Of a stretch of 12,310 nucleotides of DNA, positions 6,452-12,310 are shown in pieces. The DNA is taken from NCBI GenBank assembly GCA_032111745.1, contig JAULUH010000242.1, positions 1 through 12,310 on the forward strand, given 5' to 3'. The position numbers and the translations under genes are program-made. The notes below the pieces were generated by a model. That model saw only the letters and a program-made list of their open reading frames with translations. It ran no database searches and was not told the origin of the DNA. The first letter of the stretch is position 1. The number at the start of each line of letters is the position of its first letter. This DNA is from JAULUH01 sp032111745. GTDB taxonomy: Bacteria; Chloroflexota; Anaerolineae; JAAEKA01.

Positions 6452-7264
6452 TCAAACGGCAGCCCGGGCCAGGGCGCGGTGGGCCAGGATGGGTGCCATG
6501 GCACGGCGGTAGCCGGCGCTGCCGCGAAAGTCGGCGGGGGTGTCGACGCCTGCCAGGGCGGTGGCGAGGGCCTGGTCCAGCTCGGCCGGGCTGCCGAGGC
6601 GTAACAAGAGCGGCGCTGGCGCCACGCCGCCGAGGGCGATGCGGGCGGTGTGGCCATCGCCGACGGCGGCCGCGGCCACGATGGGATAGTCGGCGGGGGT
6701 GCGGGCCACGCGGGCCAGGCCGCCCCTGACGGAGGGGCCGAGGGGGGGGATGTGGACCTTGAGGATGAGGCCGCGGCCAATGGCGGCGCGAGGGCCGGCC
6801 AGCACATCGAAGAGGGGCAGGGGCCGGGGCTGGCCGTCGTCGATCACGACCAGGGCGGCCAGGGCCAGCAGGGCCAGCAGGAGCTCGGACTCGGGCTCGG
6901 CGCGGACGATGGTGCCGCCGACGGTGGCGGCGTTGCGCACGTTGGGGGGCGCGGCCCGGTGGGCGGCCTCGGCCAGGATGCCGCCGGCCAGGTGCCGGCA
7001 GCCATCGTGGCCGGCCACCGCGGCCAGGGTGGCGGTGGCGCCGAGCTCCATGCCTTCCTCTTCGTCCAGCTGGATGGTGTTGAGGCCCAGGGCGCTGAGG
7101 TCGACGACGGTGTCTACGGTGCCGGCCAGGGAGCCGGGCACGCCGCGCTGGAGGCGGGGCACCAGCCAGGTGCCGCCGGCCATGGGCACGGCGCGGGGCT
7201 GGCGCAGGAGGTCCAGGGCCTCGGACAGGACTTGGGGTTTGGTAACATGGATGTCTGCTGCCAT
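6452..7264 (-). CDS. FAD-binding subunit of a molybdenum hydroxylase (xanthine/CO dehydrogenase family)
   Basis: A 270-residue protein with the fold of the medium, FAD-binding subunit of xanthine dehydrogenase and CO dehydrogenase-type enzymes, which passes electrons from the iron-sulfur subunit to an acceptor. Seen are the first FAD loop AGGTWLVPRL (29-38), the second VRNAATVGGTI (109-119), the DYPIVAAAA strand (192-200) and the C-terminal GSAGYRRAMAPILAHRAL (248-265) typical of the CO_deh_flav_C domain. The second loop ends in TVGGTI rather than the commoner T-I-G-G-N-I, so FAD binding may be altered. AGGAG sits six bases before the ATG and overlaps the end of the upstream ATPase gene (9-base gap), so the two are cotranscribed. 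The molybdopterin and 2Fe-2S subunits normally next door are missing from the window. Family firm; substrate unknown. Confidence 0.9.
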   Translation of the reverse strand: MAADIHVTKPQVLSEALDLLRQPRAVPMAGGTWLVPRLQRGVPGSLAGTVDTVVDLSALGLNTIQLDEEEGMELGATATLAAVAGHDGCRHLAGGILAEAAHRAAPPNVRNAATVGGTIVRAEPESELLLALLALAALVVIDDGQPRPLPLFDVLAGPRAAIGRGLILKVHIPPLGPSVRGGLARVARTPADYPIVAAAAVGDGHTARIALGGVAPAPLLLRLGSPAELDQALATALAGVDTPADFRGSAGYRRAMAPILAHRALARAAV

Positions 7265-7273
7265 AGCATGCTC

Positions 7274-8983
7274 CTATGCACTCGACCCGATCACATCCTG
7301 GACGGTCAGGTAGTGGGGGTCCCGGTACAACTTGTTGACCTGGCTGGCGAAGACCAGGGAGCCGGTCATGACCTCGCGGGTGGGGCCGTCGACGACGACC
7401 TCGCCCTCGGCCAGGAGGACGACCCGGGTGGCGCACTGGGCTACCAGCTCGACGTCATGGGTGGCGAGGAGGACGGTGCGGCCGGCGGCGCTCAGCTCCA
7501 ACAGGATGCGGGTGAGCGCCTCTTTTTGCTGGTAGTCCAGGCCGCGGGTGGGCTCGTCCAGCAGGAGGATAGATGGCCCGGCGACCAGGATGGCGGCCAG
7601 GGCGACGCGCTGGCGCTCGCCGGCGCTGAGGTCGCGCGGGTAGTGGGTCGCCAGGTGGGCCAGGCCCAGGCGGGCCAGCAGGGCGTGATCGGCGGTGGGG
7701 TCAGGGGGGAGGCCGTGGCCCTGGCGGGTGAAGGCCAGCTCCTCGAGCACGGTGTCCTTGAAGAGGAGGGCACCGGGGTTCTGGGGCACGAAGCCGACGT
7801 GGCGGATGATCTCGGCGGTGGGCGCGGTGCGTGGGTCCAGGGGGAGGGAGGGCGCGGGGGCGGAGGCGACGGCCAGGGTGACCTGGCCGCGGGCCGGCTT
7901 GAGGAGGCCGGAGAGGTGCTTGAGCAGGGTGGACTTGCCGGAGCCGTTGCGGCCCATGATGGCGACGACCTCGCCGGGGTAGACGGCGAGAGAGACGTTA
8001 CGCAGGGCGTCGACGCTGCCGTCGTAGCGGTAGCCCAGGCCGGTGACGGCCAGGATGGGAGCGGGAGCGGGCGGGCGCTCGCCGCGGCCGTTGTGGCCGC
8101 GAGTGGTGGCGGGGGCGCGGCCGGCCAGGGTGGCCTGCTCGGCGGCCGCGCTGCGGGCCATGCCGCCAGGCGGGCGGGTGACGAAGCGGCGGGCCTGCTT
8201 GACGGTGAGGGGCAGGGGCTGCCAGCCCATGGCCTTGCCGAGGGTGGCCAGGGGAGGCGTGAGGGAGATGCGGTCCATCACCTCCTGAGGCGTATCGAGG
8301 AGGGGCTGGCCGGCCGCGCCGGGGAGGTAGAGCACGCGGTCGACGAACTGGACGACGCGCTCCAGTCTGTGCTCGGCCAGCACCACGGTGAGGCCCAGGT
8401 CCTCGTTGAGGCGGCGGATGGCGACTAACACCTCTTCGGCGGACTGGGGATCGAGCTGGGAGGTGGGCTCGTCCAGGACGAGGAGCTCGGGGTGCATGGT
8501 GAGCACGGCGGCGATGGCCACGCGCTGTTTTTCGCCGCCGGAGAGGGTGGCGATGTGGCGATGGCGCAGGTGGGGGATGGTGAGCTGGTCCAGCACTTCC
8601 TCGACGCGCTTGCGCATGAGGGGCGGCGGCAGGGCCTGGTTCTCCATGGCGAAGGCCAGCTCGTCCTCCACGCGGTCGGCGACGAACTGGGTTTCGGGGT
8701 CCTGGAAGACCATGCCGACCCAGCGGCTCATGCCCTGGGGGCTGAGGACGACAGGGTCGTGGCCGGCCACCTGCAGGCGGCCGCTGATGGTGCCGCCGTA
8801 GAAGTGGGGGACCAGACCGTTGAGGCAGCGCAGGAAGGTGGATTTGCCGGCGCCGGAGGGGCCGACCACCAGCAGAAGCTCGCCCTTGGGGATGTGCAGC
8901 GAGAGGTCGTGGAGGGCAGGCACGCCGCCCGCATCTGCAGCGCTGGAGGGGTAATGGTAGGAGACGCGGTCGAAGAGGATCAT
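7274..8983 (-). CDS. Fused double ATP-binding protein of ECF-type ABC transporter
   Basis: Two ABC ATPase domains in one 569-residue chain, as in fused EcfA-type proteins that power vitamin or metal uptake with an EcfT membrane protein and a substrate-binding S component. Domain 1 (about 1-245): Walker A GPSGAGKST (41-49), Q94, signature LSGGEKQ (147-153), Walker B LLVLDEP (167-173), H205. Domain 2 (about 309-569): Walker A GRNGSGKST (344-352), Q401, signature LSAGERQ (452-458), Walker B ILLLDEP (472-478), H509. The second signature has Ala for the first Gly. A Pro/Ala/Arg-rich linker spans about 270-308. The ATG at 8983 is chosen because the homology begins there (MILFDRVSYHYP) and a promoter ends six bases before it; the frame is open further upstream without homology. 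No T or S component is in the window, so the substrate cannot be named. It is followed after nine bases by the FAD-subunit gene. Confidence 0.93.
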   Translation of the reverse strand: MILFDRVSYHYPSSAADAGGVPALHDLSLHIPKGELLLVVGPSGAGKSTFLRCLNGLVPHFYGGTISGRLQVAGHDPVVLSPQGMSRWVGMVFQDPETQFVADRVEDELAFAMENQALPPPLMRKRVEEVLDQLTIPHLRHRHIATLSGGEKQRVAIAAVLTMHPELLVLDEPTSQLDPQSAEEVLVAIRRLNEDLGLTVVLAEHRLERVVQFVDRVLYLPGAAGQPLLDTPQEVMDRISLTPPLATLGKAMGWQPLPLTVKQARRFVTRPPGGMARSAAAEQATLAGRAPATTRGHNGRGERPPAPAPILAVTGLGYRYDGSVDALRNVSLAVYPGEVVAIMGRNGSGKSTLLKHLSGLLKPARGQVTLAVASAPAPSLPLDPRTAPTAEIIRHVGFVPQNPGALLFKDTVLEELAFTRQGHGLPPDPTADHALLARLGLAHLATHYPRDLSAGERQRVALAAILVAGPSILLLDEPTRGLDYQQKEALTRILLELSAAGRTVLLATHDVELVAQCATRVVLLAEGEVVVDGPTREVMTGSLVFASQVNKLYRDPHYLTVQDVIGSSA

Positions 8984-8989
8984 GGGGGG

Positions 8990-9019
8990 AGTATAGCATT
9001 GGTGAAGGGGTAGGGTCAA
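8990..9019 (-). promoter_or_regulatory. Predicted promoter giving a leaderless ECF ATPase transcript
   Basis: On the minus strand TTGACC (plus coordinates 9014-9019) and TATACT (8990-8995) are 18 bases apart. Only CCCCCC separates TATACT from the ATG at 8983, so transcription would be expected to start at or within a base or two of the start codon, leaving no room for a ribosome binding site; none is visible. Confidence 0.7.
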
Positions 9020-9157
9020 AGGCGGATGACCCGGACGCACACAAACCACGCGCTCTCCCGTTAATTGTTTCTTCGGGAAATGCTTAGTATGTGGGAGCTC
9101 GACACGCCTCAGGGTCCTGCTCACACCCCTGGCATCGCCCGCCAGCGCGGGGTGGGT

Positions 9158-9186
9158 TTGGCGTTTTGTGGGGGGTGCGCTAAAAT
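9158..9186 (+). promoter_or_regulatory. Predicted promoter of surE
   Basis: TTGGCG (9158-9163) and TAAAAT (9181-9186) are 17 bases apart. The expected transcription start, near 9193, leaves a leader of about 12 bases or none before surE. No Shine-Dalgarno-like sequence precedes the ATG at 9205. The promoter stands back to back with that of the ECF ATPase in the 221-base divergent gap (8984-9204). Confidence 0.65.
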
Positions 9187-9204
9187 GCCGGTTTGGTGTT
9201 TGCT

Positions 9205-9972
9205 ATGGCTCATATTCTGGTGACCAACGACGACGGCGTGACTTCCCCGGGGCTGCTGGCGCTGAAGCAGGCGCTGCAGGCGGTGGGGGAGGTGACAGTG
9301 TTTGCCCCTGACCACAATTGGAGCGCGGCGGGCCACAGCAAGACGATGCACAAGCCGCTGCGGGTACAGCGGGTGGTGCTGGCCGATGGCACGCCGGCCT
9401 ACACGACCAACGGGGCGCCGGCGGACTGCGTCGGGCTGACGCTGTTGGGCGCCATCCCGGTGCGGCCGGACCTGGTGGTGTCAGGCATCAACCAGGGGGC
9501 GAACGTCGGGCATGATATCACCTATAGCGGCACGGTGGCCGGGGCCATGGAGGCGGTGGTGGCGGGGATACCGGCGTTGGCGGTGTCGCTGGATGCCCGG
9601 CAGTGGGAGGATTTCGCGGCGGTGGCGGCGGCGGTGGTGCAGCTGGCCCGGCTGGTGCTGGGCAAGGGGCTGCCGGCGAACCTGCTGCTCAACGTCAATG
9701 CGCCGGCGCTGCCGTCGGACCAGGTGCGCGGGTTGCAGGTGACCAGGCTCGGACAGCGGGTGTATAAGGACGTGTTGATTGAGCGCCTGGATCCCAAGGG
9801 GCAGCCCTATTACTGGATCGGCGGGGAGCCCCCGGGCGGCGTGGTGGAGGATGGCACGGATATCGGCGCGGTGGCCAACGGGTTTATCTCGGTGACGCCG
9901 CTGAGCATGGATATGACAGACTATGGCTTTATGGATGAGCTAGGGCGGTGGCTGGCGCAGCCGGCGCACTGA
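9205..9972 (+). CDS. surE: 5'/3'-nucleotidase SurE
   Basis: Metal-dependent phosphatase acting on nucleoside monophosphates, cytosolic. The 255-residue protein carries the N-terminal TNDDG metal site (7-11, D9 and D10), S40 in APDHNWSAAG, the SGINQGAN loop (93-100), YSGTVAGAMEA (107-117) and NLLLNVNAPALP, all diagnostic of SurE at normal family length. The ATG at 9205 gives the usual beginning (MAHILVTNDDG); in-frame TTG at 9193 and GTG at 9196 lie at the expected transcription start and could serve as a leaderless start adding three or four residues. The last residues PAH and the TGA fall inside a repeat copy (9962-9989). The gene heads a same-strand series with the aminotransferase and two membrane proteins. 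Assignment very firm. Confidence 0.96.
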   Translation: MAHILVTNDDGVTSPGLLALKQALQAVGEVTVFAPDHNWSAAGHSKTMHKPLRVQRVVLADGTPAYTTNGAPADCVGLTLLGAIPVRPDLVVSGINQGANVGHDITYSGTVAGAMEAVVAGIPALAVSLDARQWEDFAAVAAAVVQLARLVLGKGLPANLLLNVNAPALPSDQVRGLQVTRLGQRVYKDVLIERLDPKGQPYYWIGGEPPGGVVEDGTDIGAVANGFISVTPLSMDMTDYGFMDELGRWLAQPAH

Positions 9973-10051
9973 AGTGCGCACTACGAACTTCCCTGGCTTG
10001 TAATGAGCGCTTCAGCGCTTACCCGGCGCACGGCAGTGCGCACTGCGAACT
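9962..10051. repeat. Repeat pair with hairpins between surE and the aminotransferase
   Basis: Two copies of a 28-base unit start 62 bases apart (9962-9989 and 10024-10051): CGGCGCAC, three variable bases, AGTGCGCACT, then ACGAACT or GCGAACT. Each copy contains a hairpin: GCGCACT-GA-AGTGCGC at 9964-9979, and GCGCAC with GTGCGC at 10026-10041. Between them AGCGCT-TC-AGCGCT (about 10005-10019) makes a third of similar form. The first copy covers the surE stop codon. The set may attenuate transcription between surE and the next gene. Confidence 0.7.
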
Positions 10052-10072
10052 GGGATTGAGAGAGGGTGAAGG

Positions 10073-10999
10073 ATGACGAGGTTTGCGTTTTTCGAGGGCA
10101 AGATCGTGCCGATCGAAGAGGCCAAGGTGAGCGTGATGACCCATGCGCTGCACTATGGCACGGCGTGCTTCGGCGGGATTCGTGGCTATTGGAACGAGGA
10201 CGATCAGCAGCTGTATGTGTTCCGGCTGCGGGAGCATGCGGCGCGGTTCTTGCAGTCGTGCCGGCTGTTGATGATGGATCTGCCCTACACGCCGGACGAC
10301 CTGGCAGGGATCATCGTCGACCTGTTGCGGCGCGAGGGGTTCCGGGTTGATGCGTACGTGCGGCCGCTGGCCTACAAGGCGGACTTGAAGATCGGGGTGC
10401 TGTTGCACGGGATGAACGACCAGTTGACGATCTTCTCCACTCCCTTTGGCCGCTACGTGCAGAACGAGGAGGGGGCGTCGGTGTGTGTGTCCAGCTGGCG
10501 GCGAATCGACGACAATGCGATCCCGGCGCGCGGGAAGCTGGCCGGGGCGTATGTGAACTCGGCCTTTGTGAAGAGTGAGGCGTTGCTGGATGGCTACGAC
10601 GAGGCCATTGTGCTGGACCAGCAGGGGCATGTGTCGGAGGGCAGTGCGGAGAACATCTTCATGGTGCGGGGCGGGCGGTTGGTGACCCCACCGGTGTCGA
10701 GCAACATCCTGGAGGGGATCACCCGGCGCACGATCATGGAGCTGGCGCAGGCGGAGCTGGGCGTCCCGACGGTGGAGCGGGAGATCGACCGCACCGAGCT
10801 GTACGTGTGCGATGAGCTCTTCTTCTGCGGCACGGGCGTGCAGGTAGCGGCGATCACGCAGGTGGACCGGCGGCCGGTGGGCAGTGGCAGCATGGGGCCA
10901 GTGACGGCGGCCATACGCGACCTGTATTTCAATGTAGTACGCGGCAAAGTGGAGAAGTATCGGGAGTGGTGTACCCCGGTCTACGCCGATGACGTTTAA
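10073..10999 (+). CDS. ilvE: Branched-chain amino acid aminotransferase-like PLP enzyme (class IV)
   Basis: Fold-type IV PLP aminotransferase, most likely the last step of valine, leucine and isoleucine synthesis using glutamate as amino donor. The 308-residue protein has normal family length. K155 in ARGKLAGAYVNS is the PLP-binding lysine, R98 in YVRPLAY contacts the cofactor phosphate region, E189 lies in VSEGSAENIF, and ITRRTIMELA with FFCGTGVQVAAI forms the C-terminal cofactor site. The start region HALHYGTACFGGIRGYW is typical of IlvE. AGAGGG lies about seven bases before the ATG. D-amino acid aminotransferase and aminodeoxychorismate lyase share the fold but fit the start and middle motifs less well. 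The last 11 bases overlap the next gene. Transcription is probably from the surE promoter through the hairpin-rich gap, as no separate promoter is clear. Confidence 0.93.
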   Translation: MTRFAFFEGKIVPIEEAKVSVMTHALHYGTACFGGIRGYWNEDDQQLYVFRLREHAARFLQSCRLLMMDLPYTPDDLAGIIVDLLRREGFRVDAYVRPLAYKADLKIGVLLHGMNDQLTIFSTPFGRYVQNEEGASVCVSSWRRIDDNAIPARGKLAGAYVNSAFVKSEALLDGYDEAIVLDQQGHVSEGSAENIFMVRGGRLVTPPVSSNILEGITRRTIMELAQAELGVPTVEREIDRTELYVCDELFFCGTGVQVAAITQVDRRPVGSGSMGPVTAAIRDLYFNVVRGKVEKYREWCTPVYADDV

Positions 11000-11897
11000 G
11001 CCGGTGCCGTTTGCGGATGGGCGGCGGGGGTTGGCCGCGCTGTTGTTGTTGCTCCTGGCCGAGGCGCTGGTGCTCGGGATCGCATGGGCGCTCCCGACCG
11101 GCGGCCTGGCGTTTGTGGTGCTGCTGCTGGCCCTGGCGCTGTGGGTGCCCATCGCCTACGTGGGGTGGCGCACGTGGCTATGCCTGAGCCTGGCCTACTG
11201 GGTCGATCGCAACGCAGTGACCATCGCCTGGGGGCCGCTGCGGCAGATCATCCCCCTGGGCGAGATTCGCGAGGTCAGGCGGGGAACGGCGGGGGCGGCG
11301 GTGCGGCCAGGATGGCTGAGGCGGTTGGGCCGGCTGACGGAGGATGAGCGGTGGCCACGGGCCGAGCCTTATGCCGTGTATGGGCCGGAGATCGGGGCGA
11401 CCAGGAAGGTGGATGGGATGGCCGTGACCAGCGTGGCGACCGTGCCCCTGTCCGGGCAGCTGGTGCTGGTGACCGGGCAGGGAGGATACGGCATCTCGCC
11501 CGCGGACCCGGAGGGCTTTCTCGAGGCGCTGGAACAGCACCACGAGCTGGGTCCGACACGGCTGCTTACGCTGGAGCGCAAGCGGCCGGAGGTGGCCGAG
11601 TCGCCCCTGTGGCGCGATCGGGTGGGGTTGGCGGTGCTGCTGGCGGGGCTGGCGGGCTGCCTTGTCCTGCTGGGGACCTTTATGATGCGCTATGCCAGGC
11701 TACCGGCGGCGGTGGAGGGGGTGTCCCGGGATGCGCTGATTCTGTTGCCGGTGTTTGGGTTTGGCGTGTGGGCGATCAACGGAGTGTGGGGCATGCTGAT
11801 GTACCGGGAGCAGCGGGTGGCCGCGTTGTTGTTGTGGATCGGCGCCCTGGTGGTGCAGGCGGTGTGCCTGGTGGCGCTGTTCTCGGTGACCGGCTAG
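10989..11897 (+). CDS. Multi-pass membrane protein with PH-like domain, function unknown
   Basis: A 302-residue protein with two hydrophobic helices near the N-terminus (about 15-34 and 40-60), a soluble middle (about 65-205) and three more helices (about 211-231, 248-268, 276-299). The middle begins YWVDRNAVTIAWGPLRQIIPLGEIREV and ends GYGISPADPEGFLEAL, which resembles bacterial PH-like (bPH/DUF304-type) domains that follow paired membrane helices; here the domain is interrupted by a basic and acidic stretch (about 98-135). The ATG lies within the last codons of the aminotransferase gene (11-base overlap, ATGACGTTTAA), so translation is probably coupled. No catalytic residues or known partner are seen. 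The PH likeness is my reading of the strand pattern; the membrane topology is more certain than the domain call. Confidence 0.8.
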   Translation: MTFKPVPFADGRRGLAALLLLLLAEALVLGIAWALPTGGLAFVVLLLALALWVPIAYVGWRTWLCLSLAYWVDRNAVTIAWGPLRQIIPLGEIREVRRGTAGAAVRPGWLRRLGRLTEDERWPRAEPYAVYGPEIGATRKVDGMAVTSVATVPLSGQLVLVTGQGGYGISPADPEGFLEALEQHHELGPTRLLTLERKRPEVAESPLWRDRVGLAVLLAGLAGCLVLLGTFMMRYARLPAAVEGVSRDALILLPVFGFGVWAINGVWGMLMYREQRVAALLLWIGALVVQAVCLVALFSVTG

Positions 11898-11917
11898 GCT
11901 GGTGCGATAGCTTCGCC

Positions 11918-12310
11918 GTGTCTCTCTCTCGCCTTGTTCTGGGCCTGTTGTTGAGCCTTGGTATTGGCCTGCTGGCCTATCGCCGGGGCTCGCTGTCGGC
12001 TTCGGGGGTGGTGGGCGCGGTGCTGACCGGCACGGCCACCTTCGGCTTTGGCGGCTGGACGTGGGGGCTGCTTTTAGTGGCGTTTTTCGTCGGCTCCAGC
12101 GCGCTGAGCCACTACCAGCAGCCGCGCAAGGCGCACCTGGCGGAGAAGTTCGCCAAGGGGGAGCGCCGTGACCTGGCGCAGACCCTGGCTAACGGGGGCT
12201 TTGGGGCGTTGCTGGCGGTGGCGGTGCTGCTGCTGGTGGACCTGCCTGGGCAGCCGCGCGCGGGGAACCCGGTGTATATCTTGCTGACCCTGAGCTATAT
12301 CGGGGCCTTG
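11918..12310 (+). CDS. DUF92 integral membrane protein (partial, runs off right edge)
   Basis: The frame from GTG 11918 is open for 131 codons to the window edge. It shows an N-terminal hydrophobic helix (RLVLGLLLSLGIGLLAY), then GSLSASGVVGAVLTGTATFG, a second helix, the family hallmark SSALSHYQQPRKAHLAEKF with GERRDLAQTLANGGFGALLA, and a third helix (LLAVAVLLLVDL). This is the DUF92/TIGR00297 family; a plant member, VTE6, is a phytyl-phosphate kinase, so an isoprenoid-phosphate kinase role is possible but unproven for bacteria. The start codon is uncertain: the gap to the preceding stop is 20 bases, there is no clear ribosome binding site, and the frame is also open upstream. It is the fourth gene of the surE series. 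The C-terminal part lies outside the window. Confidence 0.88.
   Translation, partial: MSLSRLVLGLLLSLGIGLLAYRRGSLSASGVVGAVLTGTATFGFGGWTWGLLLVAFFVGSSALSHYQQPRKAHLAEKFAKGERRDLAQTLANGGFGALLAVAVLLLVDLPGQPRAGNPVYILLTLSYIGAL

Noticed and set aside
6322..6807. In-frame upstream extension of nrfH by about 160 codons
   Set aside because: The added Pro/Ala/Ser-rich sequence overlaps the FAD-subunit gene in another frame and would displace the NrfH membrane helix from the N-terminus.
6650..8428. A 592-codon plus-strand open frame opposite the FAD subunit and ECF ATPase
   Set aside because: Low-complexity Gly/Ala/Gln translation spanning two firm genes and their junction on the other strand; no ribosome binding site or homology.
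9056..9078. TCCCG/CGGGA inverted repeat in the divergent ECF ATPase-surE gap
   Set aside because: Five-base arms around a 13-base loop are within chance expectation for this GC content, and the site is not placed over either promoter.
8984..9124. In-frame upstream extension of the ECF ATPase (47 codons)
   Set aside because: The extra residues have no ABC-domain likeness, and the predicted promoter lies inside this stretch, directly before the ATG at 8983.

Overview
The window looks like a piece of chromosome from a high-GC bacterium, most likely a member of the Chloroflexota (Anaerolineae-like). The evidence is the bacterial XPB helicase with a coupled helicase-associated partner, a CXXCH-type NrfA with NrfH, a CHAT protein of a type common in Chloroflexota and cyanobacteria, fused ECF-type ATPases, and short palindromic intergenic repeats. 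The taxonomic call is inference from gene content. There is no rRNA, tRNA, CRISPR array or transposase in the window.

Layout. Positions 1-3246 (minus strand) hold an XPB-type DNA helicase gene and, overlapping its end, a large gene running off the left edge that looks like a helicase-associated partner. A 353-base non-coding stretch (3247-3599) carries divergent promoters for the helicase and for a plus-strand CHAT-domain predicted cysteine protease (3600-4424). The CHAT gene converges on nrfA; the gap between them holds two nearly identical palindromes. nrfH-nrfA (6321-4509, minus) encode the membrane quinol dehydrogenase and pentaheme nitrite reductase of respiratory ammonification. Upstream on the same strand are a fused double ATP-binding protein of ECF-transporter type (8983-7274) and, nine bases after it, a FAD-binding subunit of the xanthine dehydrogenase/CO dehydrogenase family (7264-6452). 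Neither has its usual partner subunits here.

At 8984-9204 two divergent promoters separate that operon from a plus-strand series: surE (5'-nucleotidase), a branched-chain-type aminotransferase, a membrane protein with a possible PH-like domain, and a DUF92 membrane protein cut by the right edge. The surE-aminotransferase gap is filled with repeat copies and small hairpins; the aminotransferase and membrane-protein genes overlap by 11 bases.

Taken together this is largely a mosaic of housekeeping and respiratory genes rather than one defence island. The items most worth a second look are the solitary CHAT protease, the ECF ATPase/FAD-subunit pair without partners, the apparently leaderless ECF ATPase transcript, and the repeat that supplies the surE stop codon. 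I found no convincing evidence for a wholly new multi-gene system.
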